A stretch of DNA of 64,000 bases from Luteimonas saliphila (GCF_016774335.1 NZ_JAETWA010000014.1:1-64000), one strand, 5' to 3'; shown: positions 1-10,741, counted from the stretch's first letter. The notes: a model not told the origin generated them from the letters alone. Numbers and translations: made by a program.

Positions 1-1191
<1,191 letters not shown>

Positions 1192-1200
1192 CCTGACACC

Positions 1201-1224
1201 CCGTGCGCGCCAAGGCGCGCACGG
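1201..1224 (+). terminator. Perfect 11-bp hairpin after tuf
   Basis: An 11-bp GC-rich inverted repeat (1201-1211 pairing with 1214-1224, 2-nt AA gap) begins 10 nt after the tuf stop codon. No T-tract follows, so it is not a classical intrinsic terminator. It could be an mRNA 3'-end stabiliser or a pause site between the str and S10 units. Confidence 0.4.
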
Positions 1225-1234
1225 CTGGTGGAAG

Positions 1235-1260
1235 GTCATCCCGAGCGCAAGCGAGGGATC
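1235..1260 (+). repeat. GTCATCCCGAG hairpin repeat, single copy
   Basis: This is one copy of a dispersed repeat also found near 37.3, 61.9 and 63.8 kb. It folds as ATCCC/GGGAT, a tandem G-A mismatch, then GC/GC. This copy has one extra A in the loop, turning the GCA triloop into GCAA, a GNRA-type tetraloop. It lies in the tuf-rpsJ gap, upstream of the rpsJ promoter. Confidence 0.8.
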
Positions 1261-1383
1261 TCCCCCGGCCCCGGTCCCCGACCGGAACCGGACAGGCAAG
1301 GGCGAGGCGGCGAAAGCCGCCGTCGCCTTCACCGGCACCCACGCGATTGCGGGTTGTCCGGGGCAAAAAAGCGGCTGCGCCCC

Positions 1384-1412
1384 TTGCATCGGGCCGGTGA
1401 AGGTTTCATAAT
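1384..1412 (+). promoter_or_regulatory. Promoter of the S10 ribosomal operon
   Basis: A -35 TTGCAT (1384-1389) and a -10 CATAAT (1407-1412) are separated by exactly 17 nt in an otherwise GC-rich gap. Transcription would start near 1419, leaving a leader of about 318 nt before rpsJ. The assignment rests on sequence match and position only. Confidence 0.65.
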
Positions 1413-1418
1413 ATTCGA

Positions 1419-1736
1419 CTCTTCACGGGTGGCAGGCTTCATGGCCGCCCGCGAAACCGCGAAATGAGGTGCAGGATGCGCCTCGTCTTCGCCAGACAGG
1501 GACCATGTCGCGCGGCATGCGCTTCGCCCGTTCCGGAGGTCTCCGGGGCACATAGGCGGGGCGTTTCGTTGCGCTCGCTGTTCCCTCTCTGGGCGGACCG
1601 GGCGACCGGTCTGCCCTGATTTTTGCAGTCGCCCGAAACTCCCGGGGTCGGTTCTTCCCGGGAGGTCGAAGGTTCAACGGGGTCCTGCGCACCCAGCCGC
1701 AGGGCCTGTCGCTCTTTCAACGTAAGGAATTCCGTC
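1419..1736 (+). promoter_or_regulatory. S10 operon leader with attenuator-like hairpin
   Basis: This non-coding leader fills most of the 545-nt gap between tuf and rpsJ. Bases 1591-1601 pair with 1606-1616 (11 bp, one G-U) around a GCGA tetraloop, followed by TGATTTTT at 1617-1624: an intrinsic terminator about 110 nt before rpsJ. A second stem, 1639-1646 with 1657-1664, follows it. In E. coli the S10 leader ends transcription at such a hairpin when L4 (encoded here by rplD) binds; that this leader does the same is inference. No convincing gene is present in the gap. The Shine-Dalgarno AAGGAA lies at 1724-1729. Confidence 0.55.
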
Positions 1737-2048
1737 ATGGCGGACCAGAAAATCCGGATCCGGCTCAAGGCGTTCGATCACCGCCTGATCGACCGTTCGG
1801 CCAGCGAGATCGTCGAAACGGCCAAGCGGACCGGCGCGCAGGTGCGCGGCCCGATCCCGCTGCCGACCAAGATCGAACGCTACACCGTGCTGGTGTCGCC
1901 GCACGTCGACAAGGACGCGCGCGACCAGTACGAGACCCGCACGCACAAGCGCGTGCTCGACATCGTCGACCCCAACGACAAGACCGTGGACGCGCTGATG
2001 AAGCTCGAACTCGCGGCTGGCGTCGACGTCCAGATCAAGCTGACCTGA
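1737..2048 (+). CDS. rpsJ: 30S ribosomal protein S10
   Basis: S10 is a 30S head protein and, as NusE, a partner in antitermination. The 103-aa product starts [15 protein letters not shown] and has the normal family length. An ATG preceded by AAGGAA was chosen over an in-frame upstream extension with no family resemblance. It is the first gene of the S10 operon, 10 nt before rplC. Confidence 0.97.
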   Translation: MADQKIRIRLKAFDHRLIDRSASEIVETAKRTGAQVRGPIPLPTKIERYTVLVSPHVDKDARDQYETRTHKRVLDIVDPNDKTVDALMKLELAAGVDVQIKLT

Positions 2049-2058
2049 GGACGCCACC

Positions 2059-2712
2059 ATGACCGCGAAGATCCATTCGTTGGGCATCGTCGGCCGCAAG
2101 GCCGGCATGAGCCGGGTGTTCACCGAAGACGGCAAGTCCGTGCCGGTGACGCTGATCGAAGCCACCCCGAACCGCATCACCCAGGTGAAGACGGTCGCGA
2201 CCGACGGCTACAGCGCCGTGCAGGTCACCGCCGGCGTCAAGCGCGCCTCGCTGCTGACCAAGCCCGAGGCCGGTCACCTGGCCAAGGCCAAGGTCGAAGC
2301 CGGCCGCGGCCTGTGGGAACTGCGCGTGGCCGACGACAAGATCGCCGATTTCGAAGTGGGCGGCGAGATCAAGGCCGACATCTTCGAGGTCGGCCAGATC
2401 GTCGACGTCCAGGGCGTCACCAAGGGCAAGGGCTTCCAGGGCACGATCAAGCGCTGGAACTTCAAGATGGGCGACGCGACCCACGGCAACTCGCTGTCGC
2501 ACCGCTCGCCTGGCTCGATCGGCCAGCGCCAGACGCCGGGTCGCGTGTTCCCGGGCAAGAAGATGTCCGGCCACATGGGCGCGGACACGCAGAGCACGCA
2601 GCGCCTGCAGGTGGTGAAGGTCGACGCCGAGCGCGGCCTGATCGCCGTCAAGGGTGCTGTGCCGGGCGCACCCGGTGGCGACGTCATCGTGCGTCCCTCG
2701 AGCAAGGCATAA
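2059..2712 (+). CDS. rplC: 50S ribosomal protein L3
   Basis: L3 is an early-assembly 50S protein that reaches toward the peptidyl transferase centre. The 217-aa product has the long loop with the hallmark stretch [21 protein letters not shown] around residues 150-170. Its Gln in this stretch is the site PrmB methylates in enterobacteria. It sits between rpsJ and rplD with short gaps. Confidence 0.97.
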   Translation: MTAKIHSLGIVGRKAGMSRVFTEDGKSVPVTLIEATPNRITQVKTVATDGYSAVQVTAGVKRASLLTKPEAGHLAKAKVEAGRGLWELRVADDKIADFEVGGEIKADIFEVGQIVDVQGVTKGKGFQGTIKRWNFKMGDATHGNSLSHRSPGSIGQRQTPGRVFPGKKMSGHMGADTQSTQRLQVVKVDAERGLIAVKGAVPGAPGGDVIVRPSSKA

Positions 2713-2724
2713 GGAGAGATGACG

Positions 2725-3330
2725 ATGGAACTCGCCATCAACGGTAGCAACGACAAGCTGTCCGTCTCCGACGCGATCTTCGGCCGCGAATTCAGCGGCG
2801 ACCTGGTCCACCAGGTCGTCGTCGCCTATCGCAATGCCGGTCGCGCCGGGACCAAGGCGCAGAAGACCCGCGCCGAGGTCAACGGCACCACCAAGAAGTC
2901 GAAGAAGCAGAAGGGCGGCGGCGCCCGCCACGGCGCGCTGACCGCGCCGATCTTCGTCGGCGGCGGCGTGACCTTCGCGGCCAAGCCGCGCAGTTTCGCG
3001 CAGAAGGTCAACCGCAAGATGTATCGCGCCGCGATGGCGGCGATCCTGTCCGAGCTCAATCGCCAGGGTCGGATCACGGTGGTCGAGTCGTTCGACGTCG
3101 ACGCCCCGAAGACCAGCGGCCTGATCTCGAAGCTGAAGGATTTCGAACTCGGCCGGCGTCCGCTGATCGTGACCGAGGACGCCTCGGAGAACCTGTACCT
3201 GTCCGCGCGCAACCTGCCGTACGTCGAAGTGCGCGACGTGCAGGGCCTGGACCCGGTGTCGCTGGTCGGTGCCGACAGCGTGCTGGTCACCACCGGTGCG
3301 GTGAAGAAGATCGAGGAGTGGCTGGCATGA
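2725..3330 (+). CDS. rplD: 50S ribosomal protein L4
   Basis: L4 lines the peptide exit tunnel and in enterobacteria autoregulates the S10 operon. The start at MELAING (201 aa) is preferred over an ATG 6 nt upstream, because GGAG at 2713-2716 is 8 nt from the chosen ATG and only 2 nt from the other. The basic tunnel loop ([16 protein letters not shown]) is present. The gene overlaps rplW by 4 nt (ATGA). Its product is the likely ligand of the leader structure upstream of rpsJ. Confidence 0.96.
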   Translation: MELAINGSNDKLSVSDAIFGREFSGDLVHQVVVAYRNAGRAGTKAQKTRAEVNGTTKKSKKQKGGGARHGALTAPIFVGGGVTFAAKPRSFAQKVNRKMYRAAMAAILSELNRQGRITVVESFDVDAPKTSGLISKLKDFELGRRPLIVTEDASENLYLSARNLPYVEVRDVQGLDPVSLVGADSVLVTTGAVKKIEEWLA

Positions 3331-3626
3331 ACGACGCCAAGCTCTATGAAGTGATCCGTGCGCCGCGCGTGTCCGAGAAGACCGCGCGCCTGCAGGAAGT
3401 ATCCAACCAGTACGCGTTCGAAGTGGCGAAGGATGCGACCAAGGCCGACATCAAGGCCGCGGTCGAGAAGCTGTTCGACGTCAAGGTTTCGGCCGTCAAC
3501 GTGGTCAACGTGAAGGGCAAGAGCAAGTCCTTCCGTTTCCGCCAGGGCAGCCGCGGCAACTGGCGCAAGGCGTACGTGACGCTGGCCGAGGGCCAGTCGA
3601 TCGACGTCATCAACGCGACGGCCTGA
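3327..3626 (+). CDS. rplW: 50S ribosomal protein L23
   Basis: L23 sits at the tunnel exit, the docking site for signal recognition particle and trigger factor. The 99-aa product contains APRVSEKT near the N-terminus and the basic hairpin [15 protein letters not shown]. The ATG overlaps the rplD stop, with GAGGAG 8 nt upstream, which decides against a GTG 9 nt earlier. Confidence 0.96.
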   Translation: MNDAKLYEVIRAPRVSEKTARLQEVSNQYAFEVAKDATKADIKAAVEKLFDVKVSAVNVVNVKGKSKSFRFRQGSRGNWRKAYVTLAEGQSIDVINATA

Positions 3627-3636
3627 GGAAGCTCCC

Positions 3637-4464
3637 ATGCCTTTGATGAAATTCAAGCCCACGTCCCCCGGTCGCCGCTCCGCGGTCCGGGTGGTGACGC
3701 CCGACCTGCACAAGGGAGCGCCGCATGCCGCGCTCGTCGAGCCGCAGGGCAAGTCCGGTGGCCGCAACCACCATGGCCGCATCACCACGCGCCACATCGG
3801 TGGCGGCCACAAGCAGCACTACCGCATCATCGACTTCAAGCGCGACAAGGAAGGCATCCCGGCGCGCGTGGAGCGGATCGAGTACGACCCCAACCGCACC
3901 GCGCACATCGCGCTGCTGTGCTACGTCGACGGCGAGCGCCGCTACATCATCGCGCCCAAGGGCCTGAAGGCCGGCGACCAGGTGATCGCGGGCAACGATG
4001 CCCCGATCCGCGCCGGCAATACCCTGCCGCTGCGCAACATCCCGGTCGGTTCCACCGTGCACTGCATCGAGATGAAGCCGGGCAAGGGCGCGCAGATCGC
4101 GCGCGCCGCCGGTGCCGGCGTGCAGCTGGTCGCGCGCGAGGGCGTCTACGCGCTGCTGCGCCTGCGCTCGGGCGAGATGCGCAAGGTGCCTGCCGAGTGC
4201 CGCGCCACGATCGGCGAGGTCGGCAACGTCGAGCACAACCTCGAGAAGCTGGGCAAGGCCGGCGCCAAGCGCTGGCGCGGCATCAAGCCGACCGTCCGCG
4301 GCGCGGCCATGAACCCGGTCGACCACCCGCACGGTGGCGGCGAGGCGAAGGCCGGCCAGGGCAACCCGCACCCGGTCACCCCGTGGGGCGTGCCGACCAA
4401 GGGCTACAAGACCCGCAAGAACAAGCGGACGCAGCAGTTCATCGTGCGCGACCGCAGGAGCTGA
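3637..4464 (+). CDS. rplB: 50S ribosomal protein L2
   Basis: L2 is a 50S core protein needed for subunit association and peptidyl transferase activity. The 275-aa product has the RNA-binding OB and SH3-like domains and the conserved [16 protein letters not shown] segment (here [13 protein letters not shown]) with its essential histidine. It starts [14 protein letters not shown] after GAGGAAG. rpsS follows after 6 nt. Confidence 0.97.
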   Translation: MPLMKFKPTSPGRRSAVRVVTPDLHKGAPHAALVEPQGKSGGRNHHGRITTRHIGGGHKQHYRIIDFKRDKEGIPARVERIEYDPNRTAHIALLCYVDGERRYIIAPKGLKAGDQVIAGNDAPIRAGNTLPLRNIPVGSTVHCIEMKPGKGAQIARAAGAGVQLVAREGVYALLRLRSGEMRKVPAECRATIGEVGNVEHNLEKLGKAGAKRWRGIKPTVRGAAMNPVDHPHGGGEAKAGQGNPHPVTPWGVPTKGYKTRKNKRTQQFIVRDRRS

Positions 4465-4470
4465 TAGACC

Positions 4471-4740
4471 ATGGCACGTTCACTGAAGAAGGGCCCGTTC
4501 GTCGACCACCACCTGATCAAGAAGGTGGAAGTGGCGGGCAACACCAAGAAGCCGATCAAGACCTGGTCGCGCCGCTCGATGATCCTGCCGGAAATGGTGG
4601 GCTTCACGATCGCCGTCCACAACGGCCGCAACCACATCCCGGTACTGGTCAACGAGAACATGGTTGGCCACAAGCTCGGCGAATTCGCGTTGACGCGGAC
4701 CTTCAAGGGTCACGGCGGCGACAAGAAGTCGGGCAGGTAA
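4471..4740 (+). CDS. rpsS: 30S ribosomal protein S19
   Basis: S19 is a 30S head protein contacting S13 and the A-site region. The 89-aa product begins [15 protein letters not shown] and contains [17 protein letters not shown], typical of the family. It lies in the S10 operon with an rplV Shine-Dalgarno (AAGGAG) overlapping its stop region. Confidence 0.97.
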   Translation: MARSLKKGPFVDHHLIKKVEVAGNTKKPIKTWSRRSMILPEMVGFTIAVHNGRNHIPVLVNENMVGHKLGEFALTRTFKGHGGDKKSGR

Positions 4741-4750
4741 GGAGCGCACG

Positions 4751-5143
4751 ATGGACAAGGCAAAACGAGCCAAGCACGAAGAGGCCAAGCGCGTGCGCAC
4801 CGAGGCCAACAAGCGGACCGCCGTGCTGCGCACGGCCCGCATCTCGCCGCAGAAGGCGCGCCTGGTCGCCGACCAGGTCCGCGGTCTGCCGGCGGAGCGG
4901 GCGGTCAGCCTGCTGAAGTTCTCGGACAAGAAGGCGGCCGCGATGATCAAGAAACTGGTCGAGTCGGCGATCGCCAACGCCGAGAACAACGCCGGCGCCG
5001 ATATCGACGAGCTGAAGATCGCGACGATCACGGTCGACGAAGGTCCGACGCTGAAGCGCTTCATGGCGCGTGCGAAGGGCCGCGGCACGCGCATCCTCAA
5101 GCGCACCAGCCACATCACCGTCGTCGTGGGAGAGGGCAAGTAA
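4751..5143 (+). CDS. rplV: 50S ribosomal protein L22 with N-terminal extension
   Basis: L22 lines the exit tunnel at the constriction. The body, starting about [20 protein letters not shown], is a normal L22 of roughly 110 residues. It is preceded by about 20 charged residues ([20 protein letters not shown]) that the usual family member lacks. The ATG has a good AAGGAG 6 nt upstream, and no in-frame ATG exists nearer the core, so the extension appears real. It abuts rpsC directly. Confidence 0.95.
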   Translation: MDKAKRAKHEEAKRVRTEANKRTAVLRTARISPQKARLVADQVRGLPAERAVSLLKFSDKKAAAMIKKLVESAIANAENNAGADIDELKIATITVDEGPTLKRFMARAKGRGTRILKRTSHITVVVGEGK

Positions 5144-5896
5144 ATGGGTCATAAAGTTCATCCCACCGGCATCCGTCTCGGCATCGCCAAGGACTGGAAC
5201 TCGAAGTGGTATGCCGGCAAGAAGGAGTACGCCGACTACCTCGTCGCCGACCTCAAGGTCCGCGAGATGCTGCGCAAGCGGCTCGCCGCCGCCGGGATCA
5301 GCAAGATCCTGATCGAGCGCCCGGCCAAGACCGCGCGCGTGACCATCCACACCGCACGCCCGGGCGTGGTGATCGGCAAGCGAGGCGAGGACATCGAGAA
5401 GCTGCGCAAGGACGTCAGCACCATGATGGGCGTGCCGGCGCACATCAACGTCACCGAGGTCCGCAAGCCCGAGCTCGACGCGCAGTTGGTGGCCGAGTCC
5501 ATCGCGCAGCAGCTCGAGCGCCGCATCATGTTCCGTCGCGCGATGAAGCGCGCCGTCGGCAACGCGATGCGCCTGGGCGCGCTGGGCATCAAGGTCAACG
5601 TCGCCGGCCGCCTGAACGGCGCCGAGATCGCGCGCTCGGAGTGGTACCGCGAAGGTCGCGTGCCGCTGCACACATTGCGCGCCGACGTCGATTACGGCTT
5701 CGCCGAGGCCAAGACGACCTACGGCATCATCGGCATCAAGACCTGGATCTACAAGGGCGAGATCTTCGATTTCAGCCAGGTGGGCCAGGAGAAGCAGGAC
5801 GATTCGCCGCGCGGCAACGATCGCGGCGACCGTGGCGATCGCGAGCGTCCGCGCGGACCGCGCCGCGACCGTGGCGACCGCGAGGCGAGGGACTAA
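5144..5896 (+). CDS. rpsC: 30S ribosomal protein S3
   Basis: S3 is a 30S head protein with a KH type II domain and mRNA helicase contacts at the entry channel. The 250-aa product begins [14 protein letters not shown] and carries the KH motif [13 protein letters not shown] around residue 76. The last 35 or so residues are a low-complexity tail of repeated RGD/DRG units, a feature I recall in other xanthomonads. The ATG follows the rplV stop with no gap. Confidence 0.97.
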   Translation: MGHKVHPTGIRLGIAKDWNSKWYAGKKEYADYLVADLKVREMLRKRLAAAGISKILIERPAKTARVTIHTARPGVVIGKRGEDIEKLRKDVSTMMGVPAHINVTEVRKPELDAQLVAESIAQQLERRIMFRRAMKRAVGNAMRLGALGIKVNVAGRLNGAEIARSEWYREGRVPLHTLRADVDYGFAEAKTTYGIIGIKTWIYKGEIFDFSQVGQEKQDDSPRGNDRGDRGDRERPRGPRRDRGDREARD

Positions 5897-5899
5897 ACC

Positions 5900-6313
5900 A
5901 TGCTGCAACCCAAGCGAACCAAATACCGCAAGATGCACAAGGGCCGCAACGACGGCCTGGCCTGGAGCGGAAACGCCGTCAGCTTCGGCGAGTACGGACT
6001 GAAGGCCACCGCGACCGGCCAGCTGACCGCGCGTCAGATCGAGGCAGGCCGTCGTTCCATCAGCCGCCACGTCAAGCGCGGCGGCAAGATGTGGATCCGC
6101 GTGTTCCCCGACAAGCCGATCACCAAGAAGCCGATCGAAGTCCGCATGGGCTCGGGCAAGGGTGGCGTGGAGTACTGGGTCGCGCAGATCCAGCCCGGCC
6201 GCATGATCTACGAGATCGAGGGCGTCGACGAAGCCGTGGCGCGCGAGGCGTTCCGCCTGGCCGCCGCCAAGCTCTCGGTCACCACCACTTTCGTGACCCG
6301 GACGGTGCGCTGA
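5900..6313 (+). CDS. rplP: 50S ribosomal protein L16
   Basis: L16 organises the 23S rRNA A-site region. The 137-aa product begins [17 protein letters not shown] and contains the conserved segment [15 protein letters not shown] and the [13 protein letters not shown] stretch. Its TGA overlaps the rpmC ATG (TGATG), indicating translational coupling. Confidence 0.97.
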   Translation: MLQPKRTKYRKMHKGRNDGLAWSGNAVSFGEYGLKATATGQLTARQIEAGRRSISRHVKRGGKMWIRVFPDKPITKKPIEVRMGSGKGGVEYWVAQIQPGRMIYEIEGVDEAVAREAFRLAAAKLSVTTTFVTRTVR

Positions 6314-6501
6314 TGGCGACGATCAAGGAACTGCGCGGCAAGTCCGCCAACGAGCTGCAGAGCCACCTGTTGGAGCTGCAGAAGGAACGGTTCGCGCTGC
6401 GCATGCAGAAGGCGACCGGCCAGCTGACCAAGACCCACGAGGCACGTCGGGTGCGCCGCGAGATCGCGCGCGTGAACACGCTCCTCGGGTCGAAGAAGTA
6501 A
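6313..6501 (+). CDS. rpmC: 50S ribosomal protein L29
   Basis: L29 is a small helical protein near the tunnel exit. The 62-aa product begins [19 protein letters not shown] and has the typical two-helix hairpin with the RREIARVNT end. The start overlaps the last base of the rplP stop. rpsQ follows after 11 nt. Confidence 0.95.
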   Translation: MATIKELRGKSANELQSHLLELQKERFALRMQKATGQLTKTHEARRVRREIARVNTLLGSKK

Positions 6502-6512
6502 GGCACACGACC

Positions 6513-6776
6513 ATGAACAACAGCGAAAAGAAGCAGAACACGGTCCAGGGCCGGGTGGTCAGCGACAAGATGGACAAGACCGTGACCGTTCTGGTCGAGC
6601 GCAATGTGAAGCATGCGCTGTACGGCAAGTACATCCGCCGCTCCACCAAGCTGCACGCGCACGACGCCGACAACGCCGCGAAGGAAGGGGACATCGTCCG
6701 CCTGGTGGAAGTGGCCCCGATTTCGAAGACCAAGAACTGGCGCGTGGTCGAGATCGTCGCCCGCGCGGCCGAGTAA
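6513..6776 (+). CDS. rpsQ: 30S ribosomal protein S17
   Basis: S17 is an OB-fold primary 16S rRNA binder. The 87-aa product contains [18 protein letters not shown] and [17 protein letters not shown], both family hallmarks. It is the last gene of the classical S10 operon; rplN starts 15 nt later, so S10 and spc are probably cotranscribed here. Confidence 0.97.
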   Translation: MNNSEKKQNTVQGRVVSDKMDKTVTVLVERNVKHALYGKYIRRSTKLHAHDADNAAKEGDIVRLVEVAPISKTKNWRVVEIVARAAE

Positions 6777-6791
6777 CGAGGAGGCACTGAA

Positions 6792-7160
6792 ATGATCCAG
6801 ATGCAGAGCCACCTCGACGTGGCGGACAACTCCGGTGCCAAGGAAGTGATGTGCATCAAGGTGCTCGGCGGCTCCAAGCGCCGGTACGCCGCGATCGGCG
6901 ACATCATCAAGGTATCGATCAAGGACGCGATCCCGCGCGGCAAGGTCAAGAAGGGCGAGGTCTACGACGCCGTCGTGGTGCGCACCCGCAAGGGCGTGCG
7001 TCGCGCGGATGGTTCCCTGATCCGCTTCGACGGCAACGCCGCGGTGTTGCTCAACAACAAGCACGAGCCGATCGGCACGCGAATCTTCGGGCCCGTGACC
7101 CGCGAGCTGCGGTCCGAGAAGTTCATGAAGATCGTCTCGCTCGCACCCGAAGTGCTGTGA
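6792..7160 (+). CDS. rplN: 50S ribosomal protein L14
   Basis: L14 is a 50S interface protein contacting 16S helix 14. The 122-aa product begins [19 protein letters not shown] and ends [19 protein letters not shown], at the standard length. AGGAGG-type Shine-Dalgarno sequence (GAGGAGG) precedes it. It is the first gene of the spc set. Confidence 0.97.
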   Translation: MIQMQSHLDVADNSGAKEVMCIKVLGGSKRRYAAIGDIIKVSIKDAIPRGKVKKGEVYDAVVVRTRKGVRRADGSLIRFDGNAAVLLNNKHEPIGTRIFGPVTRELRSEKFMKIVSLAPEVL

Positions 7161-7176
7161 GCGGAAGGACATAGAC

Positions 7177-7488
7177 ATGGCCAATCGAATCAAGAAGGGC
7201 GACCAGGTGGTCGTGATCGCCGGACGCGACAAGGGCAAGACCGGCGACGTGGTACGCGTGCTCGGCGACAAGGTCGTCGTCTCGAACATCAACATCGTCA
7301 AGCGCCACACCAAGCCCAACCCGCAAGCCGGCCAGCCCGGCGGCGTGATCGAGCGCGAGGCGCCGATCGATGCTTCGAACGTGATGCTGTTCAACCCTGC
7401 CTCCGGCAAGGGCGAGCGCGTCGGTACCAAGGTGCTCGAGGATGGACGGCGGCTGCGCGTGTTCCGCTCGAGTGGTGAGGCGGTCTGA
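7177..7488 (+). CDS. rplX: 50S ribosomal protein L24
   Basis: L24 is an assembly-initiator protein with a KOW domain. The 103-aa product shows the KOW signature [18 protein letters not shown] near the N-terminus and the usual [17 protein letters not shown] segment. It lies 16 nt after rplN and 26 nt before rplE. Confidence 0.97.
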   Translation: MANRIKKGDQVVVIAGRDKGKTGDVVRVLGDKVVVSNINIVKRHTKPNPQAGQPGGVIEREAPIDASNVMLFNPASGKGERVGTKVLEDGRRLRVFRSSGEAV

Positions 7489-7514
7489 CCGCCTGATCCT
7501 GAGGAATCAAGAAA

Positions 7515-8057
7515 ATGACGACCCGTCTGGAACAGTTCTACAAGGAAGAAGTGGTGCCGAAGCTGATGAAGCAGTTCGGCTACACCAATCCGATGCAGGT
7601 GCCGCGCCTGAGCAAGATCACGCTCAACATGGGCGTGGGCGAGGCCGCCGCCAACAAGAAGGTGCTCGAGAACGCGACTGCCGACATGGCCAAGATCAGC
7701 GGCCAGAAGCCGCTGGTGACCAAGTCGCGCGTCTCGGTGGCCTCTTTCAAGATCCGCGATGGCTGGCCGATCGGCTGCAAGGTCACGCTGCGCCGCAACC
7801 GCATGTATGAGTTCCTGGACCGTTTGGTCAACGTCTCGCTGCCGCGCGTGCGCGACTTCCGTGGCGTGTCGGGCCGGTCGTTCGACGGCCGCGGCAACTA
7901 CAACATGGGCGTGAAGGAGCAGATCATCTTCCCGGAGATCGATTTCGACCAGGTCGATGCGATCCGCGGCATGGACATCGCCATCACCACCACCGCCAAG
8001 ACGAATGCGGAAGCCAAGGCGTTGCTCGAAGCCTTCCGCTTCCCGTTCCGCAACTGA
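7515..8057 (+). CDS. rplE: 50S ribosomal protein L5
   Basis: L5 binds 5S rRNA and the P-site tRNA. The 180-aa product contains the family segments [26 protein letters not shown] and [10 protein letters not shown], at normal length. In E. coli, S8 represses the spc operon at the start of this gene. The gap here is only 26 nt, so any S8 site would extend into coding sequence. Confidence 0.97.
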   Translation: MTTRLEQFYKEEVVPKLMKQFGYTNPMQVPRLSKITLNMGVGEAAANKKVLENATADMAKISGQKPLVTKSRVSVASFKIRDGWPIGCKVTLRRNRMYEFLDRLVNVSLPRVRDFRGVSGRSFDGRGNYNMGVKEQIIFPEIDFDQVDAIRGMDIAITTTAKTNAEAKALLEAFRFPFRN

Positions 8058-8066
8058 GGAAAAGAC

Positions 8067-8372
8067 ATGGCGAAGACCTCCATGGTCAACCGCGAGACCA
8101 AGCGCACCAAGCTGGTCAAGAAGCACGCCGTCAAGCGCGCCGAGCTGAAGAAGGTGATCAGCAGCCAGACCGCGAGCTACGAGGAAAAGATCGAGGCCGC
8201 GACCAGGCTGCAGAAGCTGCCCCGCGACTCGTCGCCGGCCCGGCAGACCACGCGCTGCGCGCTGACCGGTCGTCCCCGTGGCGTGTATGCCAAGTTCGGC
8301 CTGGGCCGCAACAAGCTGCGCGAGGCCACCATGCGTGGCGACGTGCCGGGCCTGCGCAAGGCAAGCTGGTAG
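8067..8372 (+). CDS. rpsN: 30S ribosomal protein S14
   Basis: S14 is a 30S head protein. The 101-aa product is the long, zinc-free (C-minus) form: it has a single Cys rather than the CxxC pairs of the short form. It ends [12 protein letters not shown], which is diagnostic. An unusually long 228-nt gap follows before rpsH. Confidence 0.97.
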   Translation: MAKTSMVNRETKRTKLVKKHAVKRAELKKVISSQTASYEEKIEAATRLQKLPRDSSPARQTTRCALTGRPRGVYAKFGLGRNKLREATMRGDVPGLRKASW

Positions 8373-8479
8373 GAAGCGGGAACCGCCTCCGGTCGCGTTC
8401 GCGCGTGCGGGGCAGCGCCCGGTGCCGGTTCGCGCCAGGGGATGTGATGGCAGCCGACGCCGTCCATGCGGCGCCTGGC

Positions 8480-8490
8480 TGGTATACAAT
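8480..8490 (+). promoter_or_regulatory. Possible internal promoter before rpsH
   Basis: The rpsN-rpsH gap (8373-8600) holds an extended -10-like TGG-TATACAAT at 8480-8490, about 110 nt before the rpsH start. No good -35 is visible, but extended -10 promoters can manage without one. The rest of the gap is GC-rich with no convincing ORF. The AAGGAA before rpsH is the only other clear signal. Confidence 0.4.
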
Positions 8491-8600
8491 GTGCGGCTCG
8501 CCGGCTTTTCGCGGCGGCTCGCAGCAAGCCCGGCCCGGCCGGGGACAACCTGAACAGATTTTCGCGAAAGCGGATATCGGTGCACTCATAAGGAATTTCC

Positions 8601-8996
8601 ATGAGCATGACTGATCCCATCGCCGACATGCTGGTCCGCATCCGGAATGCGGCCGCGGTCGGCAAGCCGACGGTGAAGATGCCGTCCTCCAAGACCAAGG
8701 TCGCGATCGCCAACGTCCTCAAGGACGAGGGCTACATCGCCGCCCTGCGCGTGACCGAGAACGGCGCCAAGGCCGAGCTCGAGATCGAGCTCAAGTACTT
8801 CGAAGGCCGTCCGGTGATCGAGCAGCTCAAGCGCGTCTCGCGCTCGGGCCTGCGCCAGTACCGCGGCAAGGACGCATTGCCCAGGGTCCTCAATGGCCTC
8901 GGCGTCGCCATCATCTCCACCTCGAAGGGCATCATGACCGATGCGCAGGCGCGCCAGCAGGGCGTCGGCGGTGAAGTCCTGTGCTTCGTGGCCTAA
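8601..8996 (+). CDS. rpsH: 30S ribosomal protein S8
   Basis: S8 is a central 16S rRNA binder and the spc-operon repressor in enterobacteria. The 131-aa product begins [17 protein letters not shown] and ends with the conserved [26 protein letters not shown] tail. The start follows AAGGAA at the correct spacing. It restarts the operon after the long gap. Confidence 0.97.
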   Translation: MSMTDPIADMLVRIRNAAAVGKPTVKMPSSKTKVAIANVLKDEGYIAALRVTENGAKAELEIELKYFEGRPVIEQLKRVSRSGLRQYRGKDALPRVLNGLGVAIISTSKGIMTDAQARQQGVGGEVLCFVA

Positions 8997-9009
8997 GGGA
9001 GTAACGCAC

Positions 9010-9537
9010 ATGTCCCGCATCGCCAAGAAGCCGGTCGCCCTCCCGAAGGGCGTCGAGCTGAACGCCCAGGCCGAGTCGATCAGCGTCAAGGGCCCGAAGG
9101 GCACGCTCTCGATCGCCAAGCCGGCCGACATCCAGGTCAGCATCGAGGACGGCAACGCGTTGCTGTCGGCGAACGATCCGGCCCGGATCGCCCTGACCGG
9201 CACCCTGCGCGCGATCGTCGCCAACATGGTTCACGGCGTCGCCCACGGGTTCGAGCGCAAGCTCGAGCTGGTCGGCGTCGGCTACCGCGCCGCCGTCCAG
9301 GGCAAGGACCTCACCCTTTCGCTCGGCTACTCGCATCCGGTCGTGTTCAAGGCGCCCGAAGGCATCACCATCACCGCGCCGACGCAGACCGAAGTGATCG
9401 TCGCCGGCGCCGACAAGCAGCTGGTGGGCGAAGTCGCCGCCAAGATCCGTGGATTCCGTCCGCCGGAGCCCTACAAGGGCAAGGGCGTGAAGTACTCCGA
9501 CGAAACCATCATCCGCAAGGAAGCCAAGAAGGCCTAA
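9010..9537 (+). CDS. rplF: 50S ribosomal protein L6
   Basis: L6 sits near the sarcin-ricin loop and the factor-binding site. The 175-aa product begins [17 protein letters not shown]. Its C-terminal half carries [20 protein letters not shown] and [16 protein letters not shown], both diagnostic. GGGAG lies just upstream. It is 13 nt downstream of rpsH. Confidence 0.97.
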   Translation: MSRIAKKPVALPKGVELNAQAESISVKGPKGTLSIAKPADIQVSIEDGNALLSANDPARIALTGTLRAIVANMVHGVAHGFERKLELVGVGYRAAVQGKDLTLSLGYSHPVVFKAPEGITITAPTQTEVIVAGADKQLVGEVAAKIRGFRPPEPYKGKGVKYSDETIIRKEAKKA

Positions 9538-9569
9538 GGGCCGATCCGCTTCCCGCCAGAGAACAGACC

Positions 9570-9923
9570 ATGGACAAGAAAATCGCCCGCCTGCGCCGCG
9601 CCAAGTCGACCCGCGCGCACATCCGCGAACTCGGCGTGCCGCGCCTGTCGGTGCTGCGCACCGGCCAGCACGTCTACGCCCAGGTGTTCAGCGCCGACGG
9701 ATCGAAGGTCCTGGCTGCGGCCAGCACCACCCAGTCCGACGTGCGCGAAGGCCTGACGAGCGCCAAGAACGCCGAGGCTGCCGCCAGGGTCGGTCGCGCC
9801 ATCGCCGAGAAGGCGCGGGCCGCCGGCGTGGAGAAGGTGGCCTTCGACCGTTCCGGCTACCGCTACCACGGTCGCATCAAGGCGCTGGCCGATGCCGCCC
9901 GCGAGGGTGGCCTGCAGTTCTGA
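9570..9923 (+). CDS. rplR: 50S ribosomal protein L18
   Basis: L18 binds 5S rRNA together with L5. The 117-aa product starts [21 protein letters not shown] and ends [21 protein letters not shown], as usual. It is followed by a 272-nt gap containing a palindromic element instead of the usual immediate rpsE. Confidence 0.97.
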   Translation: MDKKIARLRRAKSTRAHIRELGVPRLSVLRTGQHVYAQVFSADGSKVLAAASTTQSDVREGLTSAKNAEAAARVGRAIAEKARAAGVEKVAFDRSGYRYHGRIKALADAAREGGLQF

Positions 9924-9970
9924 TGGATCGGCGGGGGCTTGCCCCTGTCGCTTGAAAATCCGGTCATGGA

Positions 9971-10064
9971 CGCCATCCATGGCGGAACACTGTCCCTTCC
10001 GGACAGTCCGGCCCGGCCATCCATGGCCGGGCGTTCGCCAGGGCAGCGCGGCGGTGCCGCGCTG
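9971..10064 (-). repeat. spc palindromic element, copy 1 (reverse)
   Basis: This is a set of short hairpins in the rplR-rpsE gap. Read on the minus strand: stem 1 (10064-10056 with 10052-10044, 9 bp, AGCGCGGC type), then stem 2 (10032-10023 with 10020-10011, GCCCGGCCAT/ATGGCCGGGC), then stem 3 (9984-9971, CGCCAT/ATGGCG). The same order recurs, on the plus strand, after rplO and after secY. A further hairpin, CTGTCC/GGACAG, lies between stems 2 and 3 at 9990-10006. The gap holds no ORF of note. Confidence 0.75.
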
Positions 10065-10195
10065 AGCGTGCCTCGACTCACCCTGCCGGTGCGGGCTGCA
10101 CCGGACGCCCCGCGGCTTCTGCCCGCGGACGCGGGCCACCGCTCCAGACCACAACCATAAGCGGCCAAGCCGCAATTTCCTTCCAAATACGAGAC

Positions 10196-10741
10196 ATGGC
10201 AATGGCAGAACAACGTGAATCCCGTGGACGCGACCGCAATCGCGATCGCGAAGAGATGGACGACGGCATGATCGAGAAGCTGATCGCGGTCAACCGCGTC
10301 AGCAAGACGGTCAAGGGCGGTCGCCAGTTCACCTTCACCGCGCTGACGGTGGTGGGCGACGGCAACGGCAAGGTCGGCTTCGGCTACGGCAAGGCGCGCG
10401 AAGTGCCGGTCGCGATCCAGAAGTCGATGGAGTACGCGCGCAAGAACATGAGCAACGTCGACTTGAACGGCGCCACCCTGTGGCACACGGTCAAGGCCGG
10501 CCACGGCGCGGCGCGCGTGTTCATGCAGCCCGCGTCCGAGGGTACCGGCGTGATCGCCGGCGGCGCGATGCGCGCCGTGCTCGAGGCGGTGGGCGTGAAG
10601 GACGTGCTGGCCAAGGCCGTCGGCTCGCGCAACCCGATCAACCTGGTGCGCGCCACGGTCAAGGGGCTGGAGTCGATGCATTCGCCCGGCAAGATCGCGG
10701 CCAAGCGCGGCAAGAAGGTGGAGGACATCGTCCATGGCTAA
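10196..10741 (+). CDS. rpsE: 30S ribosomal protein S5
   Basis: S5 governs decoding accuracy together with S4. The 181-aa product has the N-terminal double-stranded-RNA-binding-like domain ([21 protein letters not shown], near residue 41) and the C-terminal [12 protein letters not shown] segment. The basic N-terminal tail ([14 protein letters not shown]) is typical of xanthomonads. The start could be this ATG or the next one 6 nt downstream; neither has a strong Shine-Dalgarno. It overlaps rpmD by 8 nt. Confidence 0.96.
   Translation: MAMAEQRESRGRDRNRDREEMDDGMIEKLIAVNRVSKTVKGGRQFTFTALTVVGDGNGKVGFGYGKAREVPVAIQKSMEYARKNMSNVDLNGATLWHTVKAGHGAARVFMQPASEGTGVIAGGAMRAVLEAVGVKDVLAKAVGSRNPINLVRATVKGLESMHSPGKIAAKRGKKVEDIVHG

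Noticed and set aside
5797..5893. RGD/DRG repeats at the end of rpsC as a possible new domain
   Set aside because: I recall similar tails in other xanthomonad S3 proteins, so it is lineage-typical low complexity.
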